Of a stretch of DNA of 5,034 nt, positions 1-5,034 are shown one piece after another. The position numbers were made by a program, and so were the translations under genes. The DNA is taken from the NCBI GenBank assembly GCA_023457175.1, contig JAEWMM010000071.1, positions 1 through 5,034 of the forward strand, in the 5' to 3' direction. Below the pieces are notes generated by a model that was not told the DNA's origin, did not search any database, and saw only the letters and a list, made by a program, of their open reading frames with translations. Source of the DNA: Bacillota bacterium (lineage in GTDB: Bacteria; Bacillota; Clostridia; Oscillospirales; Ruminococcaceae). The stretch's first letter is position 1. Every line of letters starts with the position of its first letter.

Positions 1-875
1 CGCTGACAGCGAGCATTCCTTTGCTCCTGCCTCTTTTCACAATTGTATATCTGATGGTCAGGGGCTTTACCCCCCTCAAGGCGGCGCTTTATTCCACCAT
101 TGTGATGATCTTCGGTTCTTTCTTTACCAAAGAAACCCGCATGACGCCGCCTATGTTTGTAGAGGCACTCAAGAAAAGCGCGTTTAACGCCATCACCGTT
201 ACCGTTGCCTGCGCGGTTTGCGGCATTGTGACCGGTGTCATTACCCTGACCGGCCTTGGGCTCAAGCTCTCCGATCTTATTCTGCAGGCCTCCGGCGGGC
301 GGCTGCTGCCCACGCTGCTGCTCACTATGGTCGCCTCAATCATTTTGGGAATGGGGCTGCCAACCACGGCGAAGTACATCGTTCTGTCTGCGATTGCCGC
401 CCCTGCTTTGACCAAACTGGGGGTCCCCGTCGTGGGTGCACATCTATTCATCCTCTATTTCGGCGTTATTGCCGAGGTTACGCCCCCCGTCGCCCTGACC
501 TCTTATGCCGGGGCAGCCGTGGCCCGCGCGCCCGGTATGGAAACGGCTCTGCAAGGACTTCGAATCTCAATTGCAGCGTTCTTTATCCCCTTCATGTTCT
601 GCTACTATCCCTCCCTTTTGTTTGAGGATGTCACGGTTATCGGTATGATCAGCGGTCTGGCAAGCTCTTTTATCGGCGTGGTTTGTCTGGCTACGTCCTC
701 CATCGGCTATCTGTTCGGTGAGCTGAAGATATGGCAACGGCTGGCTCTGTTTGGCGGCACCTTGATGGTGATTATGCCTTCCTTTGCGACGGACGCTGCG
801 GGCCTTGCGGTAATTTTGGCGATAATCGCCTTCCAACTGAGCAAAAACAGGAAGGCAAAAGCGCAAGCAGTATAA
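1..875 (+). CDS. TRAP transporter fused permease (4TM/12TM type), C-terminal part, 5' truncated
   Basis: This is the C-terminal part of the large membrane subunit of a TAXI-type TRAP transporter, which imports an organic solute by ion-coupled secondary transport in the cytoplasmic membrane. The reading frame is open from nucleotide 3 to the TAA at 873-875, giving about 290 residues; TTG at 21 is not a start, because the frame runs in from outside the window. The DctM-like signature is clear: an LTGLGLKLSDLI segment, then GMGLPTTAKYIVLSA (from nt 348), then AHLFILYFGVIAEVTPPVALTSYAGAA, which is the conserved gate region of this family. Several hydrophobic helices are visible, including two after nt 630 that form the C-terminal extension. 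The tail is short and basic (SKNRKAKAQAV). The missing 5' part should carry the DctQ-like and first DctM helices. The TAXI binding protein follows on the same strand. Family assignment is firm; the substrate is unknown. Confidence 0.93.
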   Translation, partial: LTASIPLLLPLFTIVYLMVRGFTPLKAALYSTIVMIFGSFFTKETRMTPPMFVEALKKSAFNAITVTVACAVCGIVTGVITLTGLGLKLSDLILQASGGRLLPTLLLTMVASIILGMGLPTTAKYIVLSAIAAPALTKLGVPVVGAHLFILYFGVIAEVTPPVALTSYAGAAVARAPGMETALQGLRISIAAFFIPFMFCYYPSLLFEDVTVIGMISGLASSFIGVVCLATSSIGYLFGELKIWQRLALFGGTLMVIMPSFATDAAGLAVILAIIAFQLSKNRKAKAQAV

Positions 876-947
876 GCTTGAGGATAGTGCAGGCGTGATT
901 TCGTAAAACAACGTTCTACAAGGAATAGGGGGGATAAAGGCACTTTT

Positions 948-976
948 TTGACATAATAACCCTGACCCAATTTGTT
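948..976 (+). promoter_or_regulatory. Weak candidate promoter for the TAXI binding-protein gene
   Basis: A perfect -35 hexamer TTGACA lies at 948-953 in the gap between permease and binding protein. At 17-nt spacing the -10 position (971-976) reads TTTGTT, which matches the consensus at only three positions. If used, it would give the binding-protein gene its own transcript with a leader of about 50 nt. No terminator hairpin was found in the gap, so read-through from the permease is equally possible. Confidence 0.3.
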
Positions 977-1017
977 CGGATGCTTTGCAAATCTTTGAAG
1001 CTAAAACGTATCATTGC

Positions 1018-1024
1018 AGGAGGG
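1018..1024 (+). promoter_or_regulatory. Ribosome binding site that fixes the TAXI start at 1031
   Basis: AGGAGGG sits 6 nt before the ATG at 1031 and is a near-perfect Shine-Dalgarno sequence. An in-frame ATG at 980 has no such site. Starting at 1031 also puts the lysine-rich signal peptide at the N terminus, as expected. Confidence 0.93.
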
Positions 1025-1030
1025 AATAAC

Positions 1031-2050
1031 ATGAAAAAAACGATTTCGATTACATTAGCGATATGCCTGATGCTGACGGTGCTGGCCGGCTGCGGCGGCA
1101 ACACGGCACAGCCGGGCGGAACTAGTGTAAAGAACAGCAGCACAGAAAGCAGCGGCGGGGGCGGCGGAAAAGCCCAATATATATCCATGGGTACCGGCGC
1201 TGTGACCGGCGTGTATTATCCTCTCGGCGGCGCTATGGCAAATTTGATCTCCAAGCATATCGACGGCTACAGTTGTACGGCTGAATCAACTGGCGGCGCG
1301 GTTGAAAACTGCAAGCTCATCGCCAATGGGAATCTGGAAATGGGCTTTGTGGCGGCCAGTACCCTTTACGACGCGCAAAAGGGCATCAACGCCTTTGAAG
1401 GCGGGGCGACGGAAAATGTCCTTGCCGTATTTAGTTTCTATCCCGAGGTTGTTCAAATACTCTCTACCAATGAAAACATCAGGACCATCCCCGACCTGAA
1501 GGACAAGCGCATTGCTGTTGGCGCTGCCGGCAGCGGCACCGAGACAATGGCGCGCGCTGTCCTTGAAGTCTACGGCATGAGCTATGACGACATCAAAGAA
1601 GACTTTCTGGGCTTTGGCGATGCCGCTGACGGCCTTAAAGATCAGAACATAGACGCCGCTTTTACCTGGGCGGGTATCCCGACCTCCAGCGTTATGGATC
1701 TCGGTTCACAGCACGGTATCTCGATGATTACCTTTACCGATGAAGAGCTGGCCATCCTACAGGAAGGATTTCCTTACTGCGTTCCTGCTGCCATTACAAA
1801 GGATCATTACCCCAGTCTCTATGAAGAGGCCCAGACCTTCTCCATCCCTGCGGTCATTGCCTGCTCGGCCGAGATGTCTGAAGAGTTCGTCTACGACTTT
1901 TTGGTCACCATATTTGATAATCTTGATGTTCTGGTGCAGACCCACGAGCGCGGCGGAGACCTCTCCCTTGAGACGGTTCTGGACGGCCTGCAGGGTGTAA
2001 AGCTGCATCCCGGTGCTGAAAAGTTCTTTAAGGAGAAAGGCGTTCTGTAA
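1031..2050 (+). CDS. TAXI family TRAP transporter solute-binding lipoprotein
   Basis: A 339-residue extracytoplasmic binding protein that captures the substrate and delivers it to the TRAP permease encoded upstream. Residues 1-20 are a lipoprotein signal peptide (MKKT start, hydrophobic core) with lipobox LAG|C, so Cys21 should be lipidated and anchor the protein to the outer face of the membrane. Residues 22-46 are a low-complexity Gly/Ser/Thr linker ending in five glycines. The mature domain starts near 49 with GTGAVTGVYYPLGGAMANLI (54-73), the TAXI-family hallmark. It continues with ESTGGAVEN (85-93), DLKDKRIAVGAAGSGTE (155-171), AAFTWAGIP (209-217) and the terminal LHPGAEKFFKEKGVL typical of the family. 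Length is normal. The start at 1031 is chosen over 980 for the ribosome binding site and the signal peptide. The gene follows the permease by 155 nt and is followed by two hairpins. Some TAXI proteins bind glutamate or other dicarboxylates, but the ligand cannot be assigned here. Confidence 0.95.
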   Translation: MKKTISITLAICLMLTVLAGCGGNTAQPGGTSVKNSSTESSGGGGGKAQYISMGTGAVTGVYYPLGGAMANLISKHIDGYSCTAESTGGAVENCKLIANGNLEMGFVAASTLYDAQKGINAFEGGATENVLAVFSFYPEVVQILSTNENIRTIPDLKDKRIAVGAAGSGTETMARAVLEVYGMSYDDIKEDFLGFGDAADGLKDQNIDAAFTWAGIPTSSVMDLGSQHGISMITFTDEELAILQEGFPYCVPAAITKDHYPSLYEEAQTFSIPAVIACSAEMSEEFVYDFLVTIFDNLDVLVQTHERGGDLSLETVLDGLQGVKLHPGAEKFFKEKGVL

Positions 2051-2079
2051 TTACCATTAAATACTAATTAAAATACGCG

Positions 2080-2133
2080 GCGGCGATGCTTGGCAACTGC
2101 AAGGCGTCGCCGCTTGCTGCTGCTTGGTTTTTT
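2080..2133 (+). terminator. Probable first terminator after the TAXI gene
   Basis: A GC-rich stem pairs 2080-2088 with 2105-2113 (GCGGCGATG / CGTCGCCGC, one G-T wobble). It extends inward by CTTG/CAAG (2089-2092 / 2100-2103) past a single bulge, with a 7-nt loop. A run of six T lies at 2128-2133, but 14 nt beyond the stem, farther than in a typical intrinsic terminator. It may therefore be an mRNA 3' stabilising hairpin instead. Confidence 0.5.
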
Positions 2134-2192
2134 GAAATGCGGAGTGCGTCTGCGCCGGGATTATAAATCAGATAACCAACGCTTAAAGATTA

Positions 2193-2227
2193 TAAACCCC
2201 TGTCCGGACAAATCGGACAGGGGTTTA
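2193..2227. terminator. Strong convergent (probably bidirectional) intrinsic terminator
   Basis: A perfect 14-bp inverted repeat (arms 2193-2206 and 2214-2227, left arm TAAACCCCTGTCCG, 7-nt loop) stands between the convergent TAXI and pyk genes. On the plus strand it is followed by T-rich sequence (GGTTTTGTCTTTATTTTTA). On the minus strand the stem ends in GGGGTTTA and continues as TAATCTTTAAG, a weaker T-rich tail. The A-rich/T-rich ends of the stem suit termination in both directions. The pyk stop codon lies 61 nt away. Confidence 0.75.
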
Positions 2228-2287
2228 GCGCGGTTTTGTCTTTATTTTTAACGCACTATTAATCGCTTGGCTGCGACTAGGGGCGCA

Positions 2288-4033
2288 TTATTCAGAAATT
2301 GCGCGTATGATCCCGCGTTCGGTATCCACCGCAACATGGGAGCCGTTTTTGAGGCGTGTCGTCGCTCCGACCGCGCCCACCAGCACCGGCTTGCCCAACG
2401 TCAGGCCCACAATGGCCGCATGGCTGTTGAGGCCCGGCTCTTCGGTAACGATAGCGACCGCTGTTCGCATCTGGTCAAGAATGGCGTTACTGGTCGAGGG
2501 CATAACCAATACGTCGCCGGGATGATAATTTGCGGCGACTTCTTCTTCGTTTTTGCAGATGCAAAGCCGCCCGATACCCACCTGCTTGCTGACGCCGACG
2601 CCGGAAAGCAGCGTATCGCCGACCAAATGCACCTTAATCATGTTGGTCGTGCCGGGAATTCCGATCGGGACGCCTGCCGTAAGCACCGTCAGATCGCCGG
2701 ACTTGACATAGCCCTGCTTTCTTGCCAGCTGTACAGCGTGTTCAATCGCTTCGTCGGTGGTCTTTTTCATCGGCATTACCACGGGAGAAATGCCCCAAGA
2801 AACCGCCAGATGACGGCAGGTCTGCTCGGTTATTGCGCAGGCAATAATGGGTGCGCTGGGACGGTATTTGCAAACAAGCCGTGCCGTTTCACCGCTGTGG
2901 GTAATTGTAACAATGGCTTGCGCGCCAATATCCATAGCGGTTGTGCAGGCAGCGTGGGCAATGGCGTCCGCGACGCTCATATGCGCTTCGGCATCTCTGG
3001 CGCGCAGCCTTTTGTCGTAGTTGATATCCTGTTCGGTGCGCTCGGCGATGGCGGCCATGGTCTTCACCGCCTCGACGGGGAATTTTCCGGCGGCCGTCTC
3101 TCCCGAGAGCATAATGGCTGAGGTGCCGTCGTAAATGGCGTTTGCGACGTCGCTCATCTCGGCGCGAGTAGGGCGCGCATGCTGAATCATAGATTCGAGC
3201 ATTTGCGTCGCGGTAATGACCGGCTTGCCTGCGGTGAAGCAATGCAAGATCAGCCTCTTTTGGATGATAGGAATTTCAGTAAAGTCGATCTCGACACCCA
3301 TGTCGCCGCGTGCCACCATGATGCCGTCTGAAACAGCGAGAATCTCGTCAATATTGGCGACGCCCTCGGCGTTTTCAAGCTTGGCTATAATCTTGATGCT
3401 GTCGCATTTATGGCTGTCGAGCACCTCGCGGATATACAGGATATCGCGCGCGCTGCGCACGAAGGAAGCAGCGATAAAATCAAAGCCGTTCTCAACGCCG
3501 AACAGGATGTCCGCTTCGTCCTGCGGGCTTAGATAGGGAATAGAAAGTGTGACGCCCGGCACATTGACGCTTTTGTGATTGGAAATCGGCCCGCCGTGCA
3601 CGACCCTGCAATGAATTTCGTCGCCAGCCACATCGATGACCGAAAGCTCTATCAGGCCGTCGTCAAGCAAGAGCTTGGTACCGGGGGCAACATCGCCGGG
3701 CAGGTTTTGATAGGTTATCGAGGCCATCTGCGCCGTGCCTAACAGGTCACGCGTCGTCAGGGTAAAGGCGCCGCCGTCTGAGAGCGTGACTTTGCCTCCT
3801 TCAAAATCGCGCAGTCTGATCTCCGGCCCGCGGGTGTCAAGCAGCGCGGCAATCGGCAGATTCAATTCCTCACGAATCTGCTTGAGCGCTTTAAGCCGCT
3901 CCAGATGTTCGGCATGGGTGCCGTGCGAGAAATTAAACCTCGCCACATTCATACCGGCAAGCGCCATCCGGCGCAGGATGTCCCCCTGGTCGGTTGCAGG
4001 GCCCAGTGTACAGACAATTTTGGTTTTTCTCAT
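2288..4033 (-). CDS. pyk: Pyruvate kinase with C-terminal PEP-utilising-type domain
   Basis: Transfers phosphate from phosphoenolpyruvate to ADP, giving pyruvate and ATP, the last step of glycolysis in the cytosol. The protein has 581 residues and a canonical start, MRKTKIVCTLGP. Domain A holds NVARFNFSHG (29-38; Arg32, Asn34, Ser36), LLDTRGPEIR (64-73), the active-site signature IKIIAKLENAEGV with Lys218, the metal-binding ARGDMGVE (241-248) and ITATQMLESM (273-282). The B domain inserts at about 68-168 and the C domain covers about 355-470. Residues from about 477 form the extra C-terminal domain seen in Bacillus-type enzymes, with GLNSHAAIVGLTLGKPVLVGA (534-554) including His538. Glu71 in DTRGPE, together with Thr67, corresponds to rabbit Glu117/Thr113 and predicts a K+-dependent enzyme. 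An AAAAAGGGG ribosome binding site (4041-4049) lies 7 nt before the ATG. The gene is convergent to the TAXI gene and separated from dapB by a terminator and two promoters. Confidence 0.98.
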   Translation of the reverse strand: MRKTKIVCTLGPATDQGDILRRMALAGMNVARFNFSHGTHAEHLERLKALKQIREELNLPIAALLDTRGPEIRLRDFEGGKVTLSDGGAFTLTTRDLLGTAQMASITYQNLPGDVAPGTKLLLDDGLIELSVIDVAGDEIHCRVVHGGPISNHKSVNVPGVTLSIPYLSPQDEADILFGVENGFDFIAASFVRSARDILYIREVLDSHKCDSIKIIAKLENAEGVANIDEILAVSDGIMVARGDMGVEIDFTEIPIIQKRLILHCFTAGKPVITATQMLESMIQHARPTRAEMSDVANAIYDGTSAIMLSGETAAGKFPVEAVKTMAAIAERTEQDINYDKRLRARDAEAHMSVADAIAHAACTTAMDIGAQAIVTITHSGETARLVCKYRPSAPIIACAITEQTCRHLAVSWGISPVVMPMKKTTDEAIEHAVQLARKQGYVKSGDLTVLTAGVPIGIPGTTNMIKVHLVGDTLLSGVGVSKQVGIGRLCICKNEEEVAANYHPGDVLVMPSTSNAILDQMRTAVAIVTEEPGLNSHAAIVGLTLGKPVLVGAVGATTRLKNGSHVAVDTERGIIRAISE

Positions 4034-4056
4034 AAGCTTACCCCTTTTTATGCAAA

Positions 4057-4083
4057 GGCGCGGTCTGAAAAACAGCCCGCGCC
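4057..4083 (-). promoter_or_regulatory. GC-rich hairpin just upstream of the pyk ribosome binding site
   Basis: In the pyk mRNA sense a 7-bp stem GGCGCGG/CCGCGCC (4083-4077 / 4063-4057) is followed by a single mismatch, a CTG/CAG stem and a loop of five U. It ends 8 nt before the AAAAAGGGG ribosome binding site. Only three T residues follow (TTTGCAT), so it is a poor terminator. It more likely stabilises the 5' end or affects translation, or could be one state of an attenuator. Confidence 0.55.
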
Positions 4084-4199
4084 CGATATAAACCTGTCAA
4101 AACGGCTGCCCCAACCAAGGAAGCCGGCCGTTGTACACACCGCAACAGCGGTAAAATAATAGTATCGGAATGTGGGTGCTCCATTTTAAGGAAGCAAAC

Positions 4200-4221
4200 A
4201 CCAACTAGTATACTAGTTGGT
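4200..4221. promoter_or_regulatory. Perfect 22-bp palindromic operator candidate
   Basis: Two 11-bp half-sites, ACCAACTAGTA and its exact reverse complement, abut with no spacer. The palindrome starts about 8 nt downstream of the minus-strand TATAAT, so it covers roughly +1 to +22 of the predicted pyk transcript, a classic place for a repressor. Its core TAGTATACTA (4206-4215) fits the TNGT-AC NA pattern described for FadR-type GntR regulators, but TetR- or MarR-type regulators also use such dyads. It does not match the usual Rex or CcpA sites. As RNA it could also fold into an 11-bp hairpin. Confidence 0.7.
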
Positions 4222-4228
4222 AGCGGCA

Positions 4229-4255
4229 ATTATACCATAAGTAAGTGCGTATTAA
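4229..4255 (-). promoter_or_regulatory. Extended -10 promoter for pyk (proximal)
   Basis: Read on the minus strand, TGGTATAAT at 4237-4229 is a perfect extended -10 (TGn plus TATAAT). The expected start is near 4222. The -35 region is poor: at 15-nt spacing it reads TTAATA (4255-4250) and at 17 nt GCTTAA. The promoter therefore probably relies on the extended -10, or on a protein bound at the direct repeats that overlap the -35. Confidence 0.7.
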
Positions 4256-4274
4256 GCGGCGCCGTATTAAGCGG
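4248..4274. repeat. 12-bp direct repeat, 15-bp period
   Basis: CGTATTAAGCGG occurs exactly at 4248-4259 and again at 4263-4274, with a 3-bp spacer (CGC). The first copy covers the -35 region of the proximal pyk promoter. It may be an activator or second regulator site, or simply a small duplication. Confidence 0.75.
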
Positions 4275-4312
4275 TGCGCTATTGTAGGTCAAATAATAGC
4301 CGTTCCGGGGTT

Positions 4313-4342
4313 ATTATACCAGAAAAAAGCGATAGACTGCAA
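4313..4342 (-). promoter_or_regulatory. Second extended -10 promoter towards pyk (distal)
   Basis: Minus-strand TGGTATAAT at 4321-4313 is identical to the proximal promoter's extended -10, 84 bp further upstream. A partial -35, TTGCAG (4342-4337, three matches), lies at 18-nt spacing. The -10 follows directly after the T-run of the dapB terminator, and the -35 is inside its stem. Transcripts from here would cross the direct repeats, the proximal promoter and the palindrome before pyk. Confidence 0.55.
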
Positions 4343-4376
4343 GCGCATTCCACAAATTTGCTTACAATCTATCGCT
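4323..4376 (-). terminator. Intrinsic terminator of the dapB transcription unit
   Basis: On the minus strand AGCGATAGA (4376-4368) pairs perfectly with TCTATCGCT (4336-4328). The stem continues inward with TG/CA and GCAA-type pairs across two single mismatches. The descending arm runs directly into six T residues (4328-4323). The plus strand has no T-run after the stem, so it acts only in the dapB-to-pyk direction. It lies 130 nt beyond the dapB stop. Confidence 0.85.
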
Positions 4377-4506
4377 AAATTATGAAGTGCATTCTATGCC
4401 GCGCTGTCATTTACGGGAACGGGCTTGGCGAAAAGTGTTTGGCCCATTGAGGCCGACGCGAAAAATCAATCTTAAAAAGCGATCGGTTCACCGCCGGAAA
4501 ACAGCA
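4377..4506 (-). other. 3' region of dapB without recognised gene
   Basis: These 130 nt between the dapB stop and its terminator hold only short frames, the best being a 17-codon ATG frame (4447-4394) without a ribosome binding site. A T-run at about 4476-4472 follows only a very weak stem. I see nothing functional beyond an untranslated 3' tail. Confidence 0.4.
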
Positions 4507-5034
4507 TCACAGCTTGATCATATCCTTCATGTCGTACAGCGCCGGCGCCTTGCCGGAGGCGATAAACGCCGCAGCCTTCAGCGCGCCGATGGCGAAAACA
4601 CCCTTGGAACTTGCAGAATGCGAGAGTGTGATAATCTCATCCATGCCGCAGAACAAAACATCGTGCTCACCTGTGATGGTACCGCCGCGAATGGCGTGCA
4701 TGCCGATTTCGTTGGGCTCCCGGCGCTTTCTGACCGCGTGACGGTCGTAGACCAGCTCAGGCTCGTAGGGCAGCGCCTCGGTGATGGCGTTTGCCAGCAT
4801 GATGGCAGTGCCGGAGGGTGCGTCGATCTTTTTATTGTGGTGCTTTTCGATAATCTCCACATCAAAGCCCTTGCCCAGCACGGCGGCCGCGTGCTTTGCC
4901 AGCTCGCAAAGCAGGTTGACGCCCAGCGACATATTGAAGGTAAAGAAAACCGGCACGCTCTGAGCCGCCTCGTGAATCATCGCGATATCCGCTTCGCTCA
5001 TGCCGGTGGTGGCAATGACGGCGGGAATATGGTG
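4507..5034 (-). CDS. dapB: 4-hydroxy-tetrahydrodipicolinate reductase, C-terminal part (cut by window end)
   Basis: DapB reduces the dipicolinate precursor made by DapA with NAD(P)H to tetrahydrodipicolinate, in the diaminopimelate/lysine pathway that feeds peptidoglycan and protein synthesis in the cytosol. The frame is open to the window edge: 175 residues are visible, beginning HHIPAVIATTG. The ATG at 5001 is internal, because PAVIATTG before it is conserved DapB sequence. The substrate-binding domain is clear: NMSLGVNLLCEL, then EKHHNKKIDAPSGTA (visible residues 63-77), in which His65, His66 and Lys69 match E. coli His159, His160 and Lys163. RGGTITGEHDVLFCGMDE, SHSASSKGVFAIGALKAA and the terminal ALYDMKDMIKL follow. 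About 75 N-terminal residues, including the GxxGxxG nucleotide-binding motif, lie outside the window. No lesion is visible. The gene ends in its own terminator 130 nt downstream. Confidence 0.96.
   Translation of the reverse strand, partial: HHIPAVIATTGMSEADIAMIHEAAQSVPVFFTFNMSLGVNLLCELAKHAAAVLGKGFDVEIIEKHHNKKIDAPSGTAIMLANAITEALPYEPELVYDRHAVRKRREPNEIGMHAIRGGTITGEHDVLFCGMDEIITLSHSASSKGVFAIGALKAAAFIASGKAPALYDMKDMIKL

Larger units (their letters stand above)
4034..4222 (-). other. Predicted long 5' leader of pyk
   Basis: If transcription starts near 4222 from the promoter at 4229-4237, the pyk mRNA has a leader of about 190 nt. It begins with the 22-bp palindrome. A 5-bp stem with 4-nt loop follows (4139-4143 / 4148-4152), then a 6-bp AACGGC-type stem (4101-4106 / 4127-4132) followed by a few T residues, and last the strong hairpin at 4057-4083. 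The 8-mer AAGGAAGC (plus strand) occurs twice, at 4117-4124 and 4188-4195. I do not recognise a known riboswitch or T-box. A 48-codon frame (4184-4038) crosses the leader but lacks a ribosome binding site. Confidence 0.4.

Noticed and set aside
21..23. TTG as start of the permease gene
   Set aside because: The frame stays open upstream to the window edge and the protein would lack most of its conserved helices, so the gene is truncated by the window.
980..1030. Upstream ATG start for the TAXI protein at 980
   Set aside because: It lacks a ribosome binding site and would put 17 residues before the signal peptide; the ATG at 1031 has AGGAGGG at proper spacing.
2267..3121. 284-codon open frame on the plus strand opposite pyk
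   Set aside because: It lies wholly antisense to the C-terminal half of an intact, motif-complete pyruvate kinase. Its translation is rich in Cys, His, Arg and Gly without any recognisable domain, and it has no good ribosome binding site. It is a codon-usage shadow.
4038..4229. 63-codon TTG-start version of the pyk leader frame
   Set aside because: Its start overlaps the -10 hexamer of the proximal promoter and would not be within the transcript.
4394..4447. 17-codon minus-strand frame MGQTLFAKPVPVNDSAA in the dapB-pyk gap
   Set aside because: It has no ribosome binding site, is very short and resembles nothing I recognise; chance is enough.
4472..4500. Possible terminator right after dapB
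   Set aside because: The T-run is real but the stem before it has only about three paired bases; the hairpin at 4323-4376 is far better.
4999..5001. ATG at 5001 as the start of dapB
   Set aside because: Conserved DapB sequence (PAVIATTG) continues upstream in frame to the window edge.
1..5034. Search for a novel multi-gene system, CRISPR array, tRNA/rRNA or mobile element
   Set aside because: All four sizeable genes belong to well-known families, no array or terminal inverted repeats were seen, and no unexplained gene of reasonable length remains.

Overview
The window looks like an ordinary chromosomal segment of a Gram-positive, probably clostridial (Bacillota), bacterium of mid-range GC content. 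The support is a strong AGGAGGG ribosome binding site, a lipoprotein signal on the solute-binding protein, a pyruvate kinase with the extra C-terminal domain common in Bacillota, a DapB of the Gram-positive EKHHNKKIDAPSGTA type, and compact intrinsic terminators. The assignment to Clostridia is inference; no rRNA or other taxonomic marker is present.

Layout. Nucleotides 1-875 (+) hold the C-terminal part of a fused TRAP transporter permease. After a 155-nt gap comes its partner at 1031-2050 (+), a TAXI-family solute-binding lipoprotein. Together they form the membrane and capture parts of a TAXI-TRAP secondary importer; the substrate cannot be read from sequence. A convergent intergenic stretch (2051-2287) carries two hairpins, the second a perfect 14-bp stem that probably stops transcription from both sides. 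On the minus strand, pyk (4033-2288) encodes a 581-residue pyruvate kinase. At the right edge, dapB (5034-4507, minus) is cut by the window end and encodes 4-hydroxy-tetrahydrodipicolinate reductase of the lysine/diaminopimelate pathway.

The 473-nt stretch between dapB and pyk (4034-4506) has no convincing gene but is dense in regulatory signals, all read on the minus strand towards pyk. In order these are an intrinsic terminator for dapB (4323-4376), a promoter whose -35 lies inside that terminator (4313-4342), a 12-bp direct repeat with 15-bp period (4248-4274), a second extended -10 promoter (4229-4237), a perfect 22-bp palindrome just downstream of the predicted start (4200-4221), and a roughly 190-nt leader with a strong GC hairpin (4057-4083) just before the pyk ribosome binding site. 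Pyruvate kinase here is therefore probably transcribed independently of dapB and controlled by a repressor at the palindrome.

No mobile element, CRISPR array, tRNA, rRNA or defence-like system was seen. The most interesting item is the pyk control region; nothing in the window amounts to a new multi-gene system.
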